Origin: Nicotiana tabacum | Taxonomy: Eukaryota > Streptophyta > Magnoliopsida > Solanales > Solanaceae | Assembly (NCBI RefSeq): GCF_000715075.1 | Contig: NC_134096.1 | Span: 66,655,026-66,719,025 of the forward strand | Reading direction: 5' to 3' | DNA: 64,000 nucleotides | In this document: positions 48,131-60,345 of the stretch, one piece after another | Layout: each line of letters opens with the position of its first letter | Numbering within the stretch: the stretch's first letter is position 1 | Notes under the pieces: model-generated | Seen by the model: only the letters and a program-made list of their open reading frames with translations | Told to the model about the DNA's origin: nothing | Database searches by the model: none | Position numbers and translations under genes: made by a program

Positions 48131-51100
48131 TTGTATTTCTGTGTACTGAGCTGTTACCTTTTATGATTCCATTGTTGTTAAATTTCAGCCTTTATTTTAT
48201 TGCGATATTACACTCTATATTATTTTATTATATAATTATCAGTAGGGCCCTGACCTGACCTCGTCACTACTCGACCGAGGTTAGGCTTGGCACTTACTGG
48301 GTGCCGATTGTGGTGTACTCATGCTACTCTCTGCACATATTTTTCGTGTGCAGATCCAGGTGCACCTTATCAGCCGCACTATCAGTGAGCCGGGACAGCT
48401 TTGGAGACTTCAAGGTATATCTACCGCGTCCGCAGACCTCGGAGTCCCCTTCTACTCTTTCTCATGTCCATTATCTTCTGTATTTTCCTTGTAAGAATTC
48501 TGATGTATAGAGACACTAGATTTTTCCTTCTGTAGGTTGTGATTCATGATGTTCCGGGTTTTGGGATTTGCTGTGTATTTTTGAACAGTTAGGTGTTAAA
48601 ATTTTGTTTTCATTTTATTATTCCGCGAATATTAGGCTTACCTAGTCGTAGAGACTAGGTGCCGTCACGACGTTATACGGAGGGGAAATTTGGGTCGTGA
48701 CACAAGTCACCTTTTATTTGAATCCCTCATCAAATGGAAGGTTTGACTCCTAATTTATGGTCTACAAAAATAGAAGACTGAGTAAGGAATTCTGTTGACC
48801 GAGGGGAAGGTGTGAGGCACCCCTCGAGTCCCGTAATTCTAGCACAATCGCTTTGTTGACTTATGTCCGGCTTAAATCAATTCTTGGCTATTCTTGTATT
48901 TTTATTGATTATGGTTTGCCTATTACCACTTAACTAATTATTAATTTTTATTAATTATTTTGACCTAGATGCGGTATGCATACAAGGTATTTATTTAAAA
49001 TTGAATGTTAAATCAAGGTACGGAATGTACACGTGGTTATAACATAATTATTTTAAATTTAAAGGTATCAAGACACGAAATGCGCACATGATCCTTTTAT
49101 TATTTAAGCATATTAATCCAAGGTTCGGGTATGAATACATAGGCTAATATTTAAAGTGCATCTAAAACTTTTCTAACGTATTCATAATTTATTTCTTTCC
49201 TAAGTTTGAGATTATTTTGAGGTCATGATTTATGGATATATGGTTATGGAAGGAATATGAAATCTTTTTGCTAATTTATTTACAAGGTCGATTATACCAC
49301 TAAGTTATAAAACAAAAATAAAATTGTGGCTAACTTGTTCCTAGCGAATTCGGCAGATTAAAAGAGAATGGAGACAATATAACAAAAGCAACTCTAATCT
49401 CAGTCATATCCAAACAATGTTTCATATCTATTTATCAATAAAGCTAATAGGCCTCTTAATAACGAGCAAAGTTCCATCACAACACAAAAATGAGATACGA
49501 TAACAAACACCTAGATACATAGAAAATGGCTAATAACAGATAGATCAATACAATGAGATTTTCTTAAATAGAAGTGAGATAAAAGTGAGATACAAACACC
49601 TAGATACATAAAAAATGGCTAATAACAGGTAGATCAATACAAAAATGAGATACGATAACAAACACCTAGATAAAGTGAGATAGAAGTGAACTTTTTTTTT
49701 GGTGACTTTTATTTCCTTAAATTGTCTTCAAAGGCTACAGTCTAATGAAACAAGTGGATCTAAATACACATAAATAATAAAATTTTAAAAAATGAGGCTT
49801 GACTTTGCGCTACACTAAACTGAACAGTCTGCCAAACTCAATTCAGCCAACTTTTATATAGGTTTACCAAATGGTCATTCCTCCTAAAATTGTTTACTCA
49901 AATCTCGATTTAGGCCGTAGGGATTTAGAACCTCATAAACAAGCTTAAAAATATTATTATTTTCATCTTGAAAAAAATTAACCAAGCTGAACTTACTTAA
50001 TGAGAATATATCTATACAATGAGATTATTCATTTAAGACTAAGATGAGTTGAAATATATAGTAAAGAACAACGTAACAAAGTATAATTACCTCAACCAAA
50101 CACAAAGTTGATAGACATGATGTACTGCACTTGATCAGGAATTTGGTAATATCTAAGACTTAAACTGCTAAAAACAAAACTAACGAACCTAACAAATGAG
50201 ATAAGAATTGCAAAATTAAGTTGTTTAAATAATTCACAAAATATGATTAAAGGAAAACTACAACTCCCAGTATATTGATTCATATGAGAAAACCCAGAAA
50301 GTAACTTAGGAATTTTTTACATATTATTATTATCTCCGTTAGTTTATTCTATTGAATCATCCGATTCCCTCGTATATTTTAAATAGAAATACACACATCT
50401 AAATAGCTTAGATATTCTTTAAACTAATTTAGTGAAACATATCAAATCAAAAGGAAATTTCGCAACAAATCATTCAAGGAGGAACAAGAGATACTCAAAA
50501 CAATTATCTCATTCATCATTATCAAGTATTACTAGCAAAAGGAAAGTGGGGAAGAGCAGACCTTAAGGAGATTTTAGTATATATAGAAAGAATCTGGAAT
50601 ACAACAACTTCCGGCGACTGAATTCGATCAATAAAGGCGAACCACGACCAAAACACGAACCTCAACGGCAATAAACTCGAGCAAACCCGCAATCTTTCGA
50701 ACTCAGACCACAAAGATAGAATTTATGTTTCTTTTGATAAAAGGAAAACAGAGGTTGTGTCTTTCTTTTTGAACTAGAGCTTTATCCGAAGAAGAAAGTC
50801 ATACTTTTTCCATTATGTTTTCTCTTAATCCTTTCCTTCTTTCTTGTGAAGTATGTTATATAGATGTGTATGTTGTATAACTGATGTGAGGAAGTGGCGA
50901 GAAGAGTGGGAGAAATGGGAAATGAGGGGTGTATATGTGGGGGATACGTGAGGAATATTGGAGAAAATGGGGCTTATGATATTTTATTTTTAAAGTAAAA
51001 ATCAGATTTTAAATAAAGTTTAACAAACTTTATCACTTTAACGTGCTTTTACTTCATTTTTGATTTTTTTTGTCTTTTATTTTAAAAGCTAATTAAATTA

Positions 51101-51439
51101 TGAAGATAAGAAGAATAACCAACATTTCTTACAATATAAGAAAATTAAATATTTACATGTACTTTAAATGATACTAAGAAAGATTCTATAGCTTGCTTAT
51201 TAAAATATTAATTAAAAGAAAGCAAATATTTTTTGTAAAATTTTTTTTTCTCTTTATAAATAAAAATAAAATTTGTACTATAATTATGTGAATATTTTTG
51301 TAGTTTTTTTTTAATTAATTTTTTAATAAAACCTATTAAGAGTAAGATAAAAGTTTAAAATATTAAAATTAGACCTAAAAAAAATATTTATACTAAAATA
51401 GTATAGAATTTGGGTGTGGTAAAAAATTAGTTGTTCACA

Positions 51440-51879
51440 ACAATGATGAGTGATAGATAATCCTTTGAGTATCTGAGTTATTCTCGGATCTAGTAGAAAA
51501 ATGTAGACAAGAATCTTGGTGAAAAAGTTGTGTTTGTATGCTTGCAATAAGATCCGATTCTCTCATCTAAAGTCAAAGTGTATTTTACAAATGAATATCA
51601 CATGTTCCCAATCATTATGTCTCTTTCTATTTATAGGGAACATGTTCCTAAAAACCTTAACAGTACAAATGCAGAGAATCTTTTATGTCCTCTCTTGAAA
51701 CCAGCCGTTATAACTCTGTCAAGGGTGTTCGACCTCGGCCTTGATCCTTGATGACTCTTCGGCTTCAGCCCTTGCTGACTCTTCGACCACAAACTTCATC
51801 GTTTCTTAGATTATTTCGATAAGCGACAACTGGGAACAATCCACCAATATTATTTTAAAGATAGATTTTGACCCATACG
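51440..51879 (-). repeat. Element B 5' LTR, outer part
   Basis: It resumes after element C (ACAAT duplication) and ends at catacg, followed by GTAAC (51880-51884). It contains the minus-strand TATA box CTATAAATAG at 51627-51636, the promoter that would drive element B. Confidence 0.92.
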
Positions 51880-51884
51880 GTAAC

Positions 51885-52733
51885 CATGGTAAACTAGGGG
51901 GAAAAAATATCAAGATTTTCAGAACATCATAAAAGAGCAAATATGATAGCCAAAATTATGGAGCACTTAAAATTTTAACAGATGAAATCAATCAATCAAT
52001 AGCATCTCAATCCGGAAATGATTTGGGTCAATTACATGTAGCCTCCATATACATTTTCTTTATTCGGTCTATTTTTTGCCCAATATTAAGTAATTTATAT
52101 TTTTAATCAGATTATGATTATCTCAAAGACTCAAACTAGAGGGTCTCTAAATCTTATCCTTATTTCCATATTGACATAGAGTTGTGTGCTTTTGATCCTC
52201 CACTAACCAAATTCACAAAGTTGTCATTTTTTAAATTAACATAAGGAGGTGATAACAATTAACTTAGGTATCATGACGATAAGAATTGAAATTATTAATA
52301 ACGAAGGGACTCAAGCCACACCAAATCCAATACATGATTAAAATTGAATTTGCAAATAAATATTGCATTTCATATTTAAACATACTGAACTTCAGTTTTT
52401 ATAAATTTATACGATTTCACCATGATTATTTGAACTTTATATGAAATATTAAAATATAAGTCTTTCATATTAAAACACAGATTCAAAATCATTCCTTTTT
52501 TCAACTCCTAACTTCATCTTCAATTTCAATTTCAGCTCAAACATTTTCCCAAAATAGAAATTAAAAGGAAAAAAAAAACACTGAGATACCAAAAGCCCCA
52601 TTGTCGGGATCCGAATTGAGGAGAGAGTAACTTGTACGACGACGTTTGAAGACAACGAACTGATGAAGCAATGAAGAGCGCAGAGTGATAGATCCGAATT
52701 CAAAGTAAGAAAGTATAGAGGCCGATCGAGACG
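51885..52733 (+). promoter_or_regulatory. GAA1 upstream region and 5'UTR
   Basis: About 850 bp between the edge of the gypsy nest and the GAA1 start codon. No transposon was recognised in it. The last 120 bases (from about 52610) are less AT-rich and probably leader sequence. No TATA box could be assigned with confidence. Confidence 0.5.
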
Positions 52734-55700
52734 ATGGCGGAAGATGAGTCAGCCAAGCCTAAGCCTCGACCAATCATCCGTCTTGGTCTCTTCCTTATTT
52801 CCCACAGCTTCGTCGTCAGGTTCGCCTCTTACTCTGAATTCATAACACTTTTTTTTCTTTTTTTTTCTCTTTTTGTTGCTTGCGGAGACTTTTAAAGAAG
52901 CAAGCATATGAATGAAGGCTATAAAGGTTTTGAATTATTCGCTGATTAATGTTGCATTTTGGTATGTCTTCAGTGTGGTTTGCTGCGTAGCTGGGGTTTT
53001 TGCTCTCTTGCTCTTACCCGTTCTCGCTAAGAACACCTACATTTCCGAAAATGCCCTCATGCCTGGTTTGTTTTAATCTATCGATGTGTAATTCTAGTGC
53101 TTACTGTTCCAAAAAGACTCACCCTAACACTTGGTTTCGACCATTATTTTGCAGGTTCTGCTAGTCCCATGCTCTCAAATGATGATGTTTCACGGGCTAG
53201 AGCATTTGTGAACAAGGTCGTTAGCTTTGATTCCAAATCTGATACCTCAAGCATGTATGTACTTGCCTCCACATTATTTATGCCGAATATCTTTCCTCCA
53301 TGTTTTTTGTTTTCTAATGTAGACCTGGTCCTTAGTAGAAACCAGTAATTGAACATTGTTTCCTTGCTGACTGATATGTTCTTATGAAATATACTGATGT
53401 CCTTAATTCGGTGAAATGTGTACACTCTCAGATACTCTTTAGAGATGATCACCTAATAAGGGACTTCCTTCTCTATTTGTACTATGTTGCCAGGGAAAGC
53501 TAAATATAGTAAAGATTCTATACAGTTTTGTTTACAATTTTGTGCCAGTTGATTCTGTGGCAGTGCTTAATATGAGTTTTCTCCTGCCCAGTCAGCTTCG
53601 AGGTTCTCATCGATCGATTACAAATGTTTCTATCACTGAACTTGCTTGTGCTCCCCTTTGATCGAGTGCTATTTCTATAAAGAAGATTGAGTAGTAAAAT
53701 GTTGAATTGGCTTAGTAGCATTGTGCTGATTAAGGTTCTGACCTGTTTATACCCTTTCGTCTCCTTCGTGATATAATAATGGAGCAAAACGAAAACTTAA
53801 GGTAATAACTTAATTGGGAAGTTGGATACTAATGCCTTGTCTGATTTCGCCAAGTCTGGGGAGTGCAGTATCGTTTCACCAACCTAAACCACCGTACTTC
53901 TCCTATAAAAAATCACTGTACTTATACTGAGGTTTGTAAGGGGGATAGGAAGAGGTTATTTGAGGTCACTAGTACCTTTGTAAGTCCTTGTTTTTTTTTA
54001 TGTACTTTCGACGGCCTAAATCTACTATGCATCTATATAACTAATATATTCATTTGTTTTCATGGATGTAGAGGACTTCAAGAATTGGTTGCACAACATA
54101 TTGCAGATTTGGGCGGTGAAGTTAATTTTCATAAGTTCCTACCTCAAGTGAATAAGTTTAACCCCCTGCATTTTTTCTCCAGTCCTGATCAAGGAATAGT
54201 CCAAGAGAATTATAGTTGCTCATCATATGGCATCAATACAGTTGGATTTATAAGAGCTCCAAATGGTGACGGGAAGGAGGCTATTGTATTGGTGACCCCT
54301 TATAATTCTGTAAAGACCAGCACTGGTGAGGCTTTATCACTAGGCATTGCATACTCAATTTTCTCCCTGCTTACTCGAGTGACGTGGTTAGCTAAAGATA
54401 TCATATGGCTTGCTGCGGATTCACAACACGGGGAATATGCTGCAGTTGCTGCATGGCTAAGAGAGTATCACACACCATCATTTGGTCGTTCTGGGAGAGG
54501 TCTGTTTGAATCAAATGCAAGTCCAACAACGGGAGAAAAGAGACATAATGATTTTCTACGTGCTGGCACGATGGCTGCTGCCCTTGTCATAAAGGTTACA
54601 GATGGCAGTGAGAAAGCAGAAAGAGATGTTCTCAATTTATATGCTGAAGCATCCAATGGGCAGATGCCAAACCTTGATTTGATCAATGTTGTGAACTATT
54701 TGGCTGTAAATGGGCAGGGGTTACGGGTGAAGGTTGAAAAATTAGGGTCATTGCTCGACTCTTGGTGGTTGAGAAGTCTGGGTGAACTGTTTCAGAAACT
54801 GGGGAAAGTTGCTAGAAGTTTGAATCCCCAATGGAACTTCGGTATTTCTGTTGCAGAATATATTGAAGGCGCTGCTACACTTGCTAGCTCATTATATAAC
54901 CAGGTATATACTTCAGTGATTGCGTGCCCTTGCAGTTGGAGGCCATAAGTTTCAATCACGAAAAGCATCTTAAGATGGACAATTAATCTATGTACATCTG
55001 GAAGTTAGGTATATTACTCTGTTCAATTTGGACCCCTATTCATATGTTGCAATTGTTATTCTATTTTAGGCACTGGGTGTTCCCACAGGTCCTCATGGTG
55101 TTTTTCGTGATTATCAAGTTGATGCCATTACTATGGAAATTTCGTCAAAACGTTTAGCAAACTACAAGAACCGACATAGCGAGTTACTTTTGCAAGGTGG
55201 CAGGTCAGTATTCAGTGCCCCTTCCCTCCCCCAGTGTTATTAAAAGCCATCTCTTAGCGGCAAAGCATGCAACAAGGGCATGTGGCTTCATGAGTGAAGT
55301 CGTGTGCTTCAGAGAACTATGCGTTTAGCCAATAGCAATCCAATAAGAAGTGGTTGACTCTTCAAATCTCACTTTAAAAGATTGAAAGACAAAAGAGAAA
55401 AAGGAAGGAAAAGAAGTCAACTTTGCTATTTGAGTAATAAGACTCATCTCCACAGTCCACATATGGCTCGATGTTATCTTTGTTGTCCTCTTATTTGTCT
55501 CGACCTTATGATATCGAACCTGTGAAGTGCGCCTAACCCACACATCATGTGGTCCAGTGTTATCTTACTTTCTGAAGTTAAACCTTATCTTTTTCATGGT
55601 TTAGCTTAAAGTCTTTATGGACAAAAATGGGCCCATCAAGGGAACAAAAAAGGACAAGATGGGATAATGAACTCTACTACTAGATAGGGATGGTCATTTT

Positions 55701-56728
55701 AGGGCATCCCCTGAAACGGAAAAGGGAAGGCCAATTTGGAACTCTGGAAGTGGTTTTGGCTTGCTAATGATTGCATTACCTCTTATTTGTTCCCCTATAT
55801 TTTGTAGTAATAGCACAGCTGATTTGTCTTCCAAAATTTCTGGTCTTGTTGCAGATTGGTTGAAGGAGTGATCCGGTCTGTAAATAATCTGCTCGAGAAG
55901 TTTCACCAGTCCTTTTTTCTCTATCTTCTGACATCTCCAAATAGATTTGTGTCTGTTGGAGTCTACATGATACCTTTTGCCTTGCTTGTTGCTCCCCTTC
56001 CAATGGTCGCAGCTTCTCTTTTTGCTGATGCTAGCAGAAAGAATTCTGGGATGGAAAACAAAGAGGTCACAACTTTTCCAGCTTTTTCTGATATCCCTAC
56101 CATCACATTTGGATCCTGGAGATGGCTTCATGCAGCCAAGACCGTGTTTATTGTCCACTTTTGGGGTGCCGTTGTAACATTGCTTCCACACTTTCTGTCT
56201 CTAGTACCAGATTCCCCACCTCTGACCAACCTCTTGACCTGGATCGTGCTTTCAGTGTCCAGCCTCTTGATCTTGCAAGTGATTCTGGGTTCCTCCTTTT
56301 CTCTTCCAAGCATGAATCAAACTCAAGGAATGGAATGGACTCTTTTGAAATCAGTGACAATTGCTGCCGCCTGTACTGGACTTTGTATAATGTCAGTCAT
56401 AAACTTTGCAACTGCAGAAATCGGAGCACTTATGCTGGTCCCTATGTGTTTGATGGCTAGACCCTTGAGGATCGATGCTAAAGCTAAAACCTTGAAGTCA
56501 TTTTCTAGGGCGGCTTGCAATGTAGTCTTAATAATTCTGTTTTTCCCTCCAGTCACTTTTTATTTGTGGAAGGGAGCATTAGTAGGTCTTGACAATGCAA
56601 GAATTGGTGACTTCTGGAACTGGGTTGAGTCCCTTTGGACATGGAACAGTGCAACTTACATATACATATGTATGGTTCACCTTCCATGCTGGGTTTTGTG
56701 TGTGCATACACTAGGCTATCCTTGTTGA
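52734..56728 (+). CDS. GAA1: GPI transamidase subunit GAA1 (GPAA1 family), six exons
   Basis: GAA1 is part of the ER-membrane complex (with GPI8/PIGK, PIGT, PIGS and PIGU) that attaches GPI anchors to proteins. Exons by consensus GT/AG sites: 52734-52819, 52974-53065, 53155-53254, 54072-54903, 55070-55203, 55855-56728. All phases join, giving 705 codons plus stop, the usual length of plant GAA1. Residues about 16-47 form the first membrane helix (LGLFLISHSFVVSVV...). Then comes the conserved lumenal start (LAKNTYISENALMPGSA), and residues about 90-400 form the M28-peptidase-like lumenal domain (VGFIRAPNGDGKEAIVLVTP, AADSQHGEYAAVAAWL). The C-terminal third has six or seven hydrophobic helices and ends IYICMVHLPCWVLCVHTL. 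A proline in the last helix is known to matter for GPI binding in the family. No stops or shifts are seen. Introns 3 (817 bp) and 5 (651 bp) are the longest and show no recognisable transposon. Confidence 0.95.
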
Positions 56729-56866
56729 TGCACTGCCATTTTCCTTCTTTTTTTTCCCACTGTACTTGTATACCAACAAAAATGGAATTGAGAGTGCATT
56801 TAAGGATCTATCATTGTCTTTATTTACAAGCCCTATAATTTTCCGTGTATGTCTGATAGAGTAATA
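56729..56866 (+). other. GAA1 3'UTR (probable)
   Basis: Short T-rich sequence between the stop codon and the MITE. There is no AATAAA, so the polyadenylation site was not placed; it may lie within the MITE. Confidence 0.4.
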
Positions 56867-57504
56867 GCCTGTTTGGCCAAGCTGGAGAAATCAAACTTAT
56901 TTTGAGTAATATTTTTTTCAAAAGTACTTTTGAAAAAAATAATTTTGAAGAGAAGCCGTTTGTGTTTGGCTAATCACTCTAAAAAGCACTTTTGAGCAAT
57001 AATTTGTGTTTGACAAAGCTTTTCAAAAAGTGTTTTTAAGTATTAAATTACGAATAATGACATGAATAGATTTACTTAATAGTTAATATTATAAGTAAAT
57101 AAATAATTTTAAAAATTTGTTATTACAGGCAATAATTAAATCTTTTCATTTTATTTAAATAAAATATCAAAGTAAAATTTAAAAGTACTTAATTCTTTTA
57201 ATATAAATTAAATATATTAAAAATCATTCAACAAATATAAAAACATTCAACCCTAAAGTCACTATATATTAGAAAGTTATCCTTAAAATAATAAAAAATA
57301 TTTATACATTAATATCCTAAGTATTAGGTTTAACTGTTATTTTGATATATACTATATTTTGTTAAGGGTATTTTTGGTAAGAAGAAAAGTCAAAACTGCT
57401 TCTGCTTTTGGGAAGAAGCTATTTTTTTCTGCTTCTCAGAAACAAACTGCTTCTGCTTCTTCCCAAAAACACTTTTTTTCTCCAAAAAGGTTTGGCCAAA
57501 CACC
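56867..57504. mobile_element. Fold-back MITE after GAA1
   Basis: The ends are inverted: gcctgtttggccaagc at the left and the reverse complement of the right end, ggtgtttggccaaacc. The interior is AT-rich with aaagcacttttg-like repeats, a form common in Solanaceae. No coding capacity. The right target duplication cannot be seen because element D starts two bases further on. Confidence 0.6.
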
Positions 57505-57506
57505 AC

Positions 57507-59322
57507 TGTCACACCTCTTTTTGCCCCAAAAGATATATATGTGTTATGAATTGTTGTGGGTTAAAGAGTTTTTTCAAGTAAAGTGACAAATTTGAGTTGA
57601 GATTATTTTATTTACAGAGTCGCCACTTGGAATTGATTTTTTGGGTGTTCCAAGTCACCATTTATTTGAATCCCTAGTCAAAGGAAGGTTTGACTCTATT
57701 ATTATTGGTTTGCGAAAACAAAGTCCGGGTAAGGAATTCTGTTGACCGGGGAGAAGGTGTAAGGCATTCCCCGATTCCCGTGGTTCTGGCACGGTCGCTT
57801 TATTGACTACATTTGGCTTATATTATTTTTGGATAACCTGTGTTTTATTGGTTCTCATGTTTTACCTATGTCCGCTTTTATTGCTTGATTAGATATATAA
57901 AAATTATCTTGAAATAAGTCACGCGTACGTGTACTCATTTTTGTTTGGCGTCAAGAATCATGTAACTCGTACGTGTACACAATCAATAACACATTTATTA
58001 TTATTCGAAGTTGATTGGTCAAGTCATGTGAACGTGCACTTGTATTATTTTCCTAAACTAATTTGAATTTATTGTAAGACCAAGAATTTATGGATAGGAA
58101 ATTATTTGGAAGTCGGAAAATATATTAGTTATTTAAAGTATTGAAAAGTCATCCACACTTAGAAATATTTACAACATACTACTATATTTAAAAGAAATCA
58201 CAACATGATAATGTGTATAAATAAAACAACACAAAAAACTATCACATGAACCTCTATAAGAACATCACACAAAACAATGAAATAATTAACAAAGGGAGGA
58301 TAAGCAATGAACCTTTAAGCAAAAAATTTTCTTCACAACTTGATTAATGCAAAAACAATTTTGAGCCGAGCAAATACACCAAACCAAGGGCAAATCCGCA
58401 GATGAGCAGAAAATCTAGCGACGAACCTTCTAAAATTCGAGCCCAGACCGAAACTCGACTGTACCTCGTGAGACTGCTGGTTTTTGGCGTGAGAGAGGTG
58501 ACTATCAATGAAGCTTCACAAGGTGTTTTTAGGCTTGAATTTGAGGCATTTTTGGGTCTTAATGAATTGCTTGAATTTTCGAAAGAACTAATGAAACGAG
58601 TAGAAATTCACTTAGCGCAGAAGAAGAATTATTATTTTTCAATTCTCTCCTCTATTTTTTCTCTTCCTTCTATTTATTTTATTATATTTTAGTTAAAAAG
58701 AATTCCCACTTCCTATTTTTCTTATTTTTTTTTAAAAAATAATTCCCCACTTTCCTTTACTTTTATTTTCTAATTTTCCACTTTTTTTTACTTTATTATT
58801 ATTTTTATTTTCCACTTATTTTACTTTTTTTTTTCCACCTATTTTACTTTTTTTTTTAAATTTTCACTTTCTTTTACTTTTTTTTAAAAAAATTTCAGCT
58901 ATCTTTACTTTTATTTTTTAATTTCACCTTTCTTTTACTTTTAATTTTTTTAAATTTTCACATTCTTTTACTTTTATTTTTTTAATTTTCCACTTCCTTT
59001 TACTTTTTTTTAAAAAACTATTTCCACCTACTTTTACTTTTAAATTTTTATTCCATACTTATAATTTTCCTATTATTTTATTCCCATCCGAAAATAAAAA
59101 AAAACAATTCGGTTTTTTTTAAATTTATTTTATTTTAAAATAAAGATAAAAAATAAAAATAATATTAATAATAATAATTTGACCTTTTAAATTATTTTTA
59201 ATTCTTATCCTATATTAGAAAAAATGTAACAAAGCTAAAATAATATATATTAAATTTCTAAAAATATTTACATAGTAGAAGGTGGTAAAAATTCAAATAT
59301 AGTCAAAAGTTAGGTGCTCACA
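57507..59322 (-). repeat. Element D left LTR (1816 bp)
   Basis: TG...CA ends. The first 300 bases align with the LTRs of A and C (gagtcgccacttggaatt, then gtaaggaattctgtt). The stretch 58690-59040 is a low-complexity run of cttttactttt-type repeats. Confidence 0.88.
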
Positions 59323-60045
59323 GCTGCTCCTCTTTGCTTGGAAACATGAAAAGTTTTAAGGCAAAGACTAGGTGAGCCATATGACTAATTTTTGACCAAA
59401 CCGTTATTCAAAAGAAAAAGAAATAAAAGATAGGGTGTAACCGAGTCCTAATTTTGGACTGCCTACATATCCCGGGTTATAGGGGAATCATGTCACGTGT
59501 AGTTCAAGGAGAATGGTGAAATGATGAGTTGAGGAGTCGAGTGAGGTTCCGTCGAGGCTTCGGTCCGCGATCCTGCTATTATATAAAATATATAAAAAAA
59601 AGAAACTAAACAAACCTATCAGCTATGAGTTACAAGATTCCTATCAATGAGTCTTCTGAAACTTGATATTGAGTCTTGACTGGTTCTTCATGCAGACTCT
59701 GATCTAAACCTTGATGCTCGCTAGTTGTAGGTGCTCGTTCATTGTTCTATAGCTTCTTCTAATCAAAACGGGACTCCAATGCTCGTGGCTTCAGTCATGT
59801 CTTGAGCATTCCACATCTTTTCAACTGCTTTTGCATTTTGGATTTACCTATTTTTTCTTTTCTTTTATTCTGAATTGAGACTTCTTCTTTTGGCCATCTC
59901 GAACCCTGTTCCTCGAGGTAAAACCTACTCAGATACCAAAACAAACAAACGAACGAAATTTTTCTGCCCCAGTTTGCACTAGGAAAATTTCGTGTGTTAT
60001 TGTAACAAAATTCTAAACTAGTTCTTTATTGAAAGCAATAAAAGG
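59323..60045 (-). other. Element D subterminal non-coding region
   Basis: It starts gctgctcctctttgcttgg, the block shared with A and C beside the polypurine tract. No gene is seen. Confidence 0.7.
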
Positions 60046-60345
60046 TCGGGAATGGTGTACCCAAAAAAAACAAATAGAGACTAGGGAATGGAGACCCTAT
60101 GTCTAAAATGAAAGAAGCTAAGGAGTGGAGACCCTATATTGGAAAAACGACTAGGGATTGGTGTACCCTGATACTGGTAAGTAAATGTAACAAGGGGTTG
60201 ATACCCTGTATTACGAAAAAAGCTTGTAATCAGGGGTTGGTACCCTGTATTACTGAAAGGAATTGTAACCAGGGGATGACACCCTATATTACGGAAAAGA
60301 AATGTAACCAGGGGTTGGTGCCATGTATTACTGAAATGAAAATGA
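60046..60345. repeat. Element D minisatellite 1 (element-A type units)
   Basis: A few copies each of actagggaatggagacccta- and accaggggttggtaccctgt-type units, like the two arrays of element A. Confidence 0.85.

Larger units (their letters stand above)
46144..48702 (+). mobile_element. Solo LTR of another gypsy family (2559 bp) inside element C's LTR
   Basis: It begins TGTAACGACCC and ends GGGTCGTGACA, which are imperfect inverted ends, and is flanked by TAAGT (46139-46143) and CAAGT (48703-48707), a 5-bp duplication with one change. Removing it restores element C's LTR (ggtgttc-caagtcaccttt). There is no internal region, so it arose by LTR-LTR recombination. The element entering at 63045 starts with a related end (TGTCACGACCC). 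Confidence 0.9.
36594..51439 (-). mobile_element. Element C: gypsy derivative related to A, with split right LTR
   Basis: 14.8 kb, TGTCACACAT...GTTCACA on the plus strand, flanked by perfect ACAAT duplications (36589-36593 and 51440-51444). It lies on the minus strand, with a primer-binding site (TGGCGACTCCGCTGGGG) at 46003-45987. Like A it keeps pieces of gag, a pre-RT/integrase-tail stub, a spacer and a large minisatellite, and lacks PR, RT, RNase H and the integrase core. Its right LTR carries a further solo LTR. Confidence 0.92.
46008..51439 (-). repeat. Element C 5' LTR (right), interrupted by a solo LTR
   Basis: The two parts 46008-46143 and 48703-51439 together match the left LTR. It keeps an extra about 670-bp stretch (50311-50977) with leader-like sequence that the left LTR lacks, and a short local duplication around 49555-49680. 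Confidence 0.92.
12466..51879 (-). mobile_element. Element B: Ty3/gypsy retrotransposon hosting elements A and C
   Basis: The outer unit of the nest. Flanking GTAAC occurs at 12461-12465 and 51880-51884. On the minus strand the LTR runs from TGTATGAGTC to TTGGTCAAACA; the right LTR's first base has changed (CGTATGGG). The primer-binding site, TGGCGCCGTCTGTGGGAA on the minus strand, lies at 36307-36290, three bases inside the 5' LTR (right side). Coding order on the minus strand is gag, PR, RT, RNase H, IN (gypsy order), all decayed. An opposite-strand gene lies between IN and the left LTR. Both LTRs are split by other elements: A at 13042-24669 and C at 36594-51439. With these removed B is about 12.9 kb, including a further inserted LTR and a fragment. 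The layout resembles the Tat/Retand group of gypsy elements (inference). Confidence 0.92.

Noticed and set aside
53863..54948. Single-exon reading of GAA1 from 53863 to 54948
   Set aside because: The first 70 codons are intron 3 sequence; the acceptor at 54071 and the donor at 54904 give the family-typical exon with phases that join.
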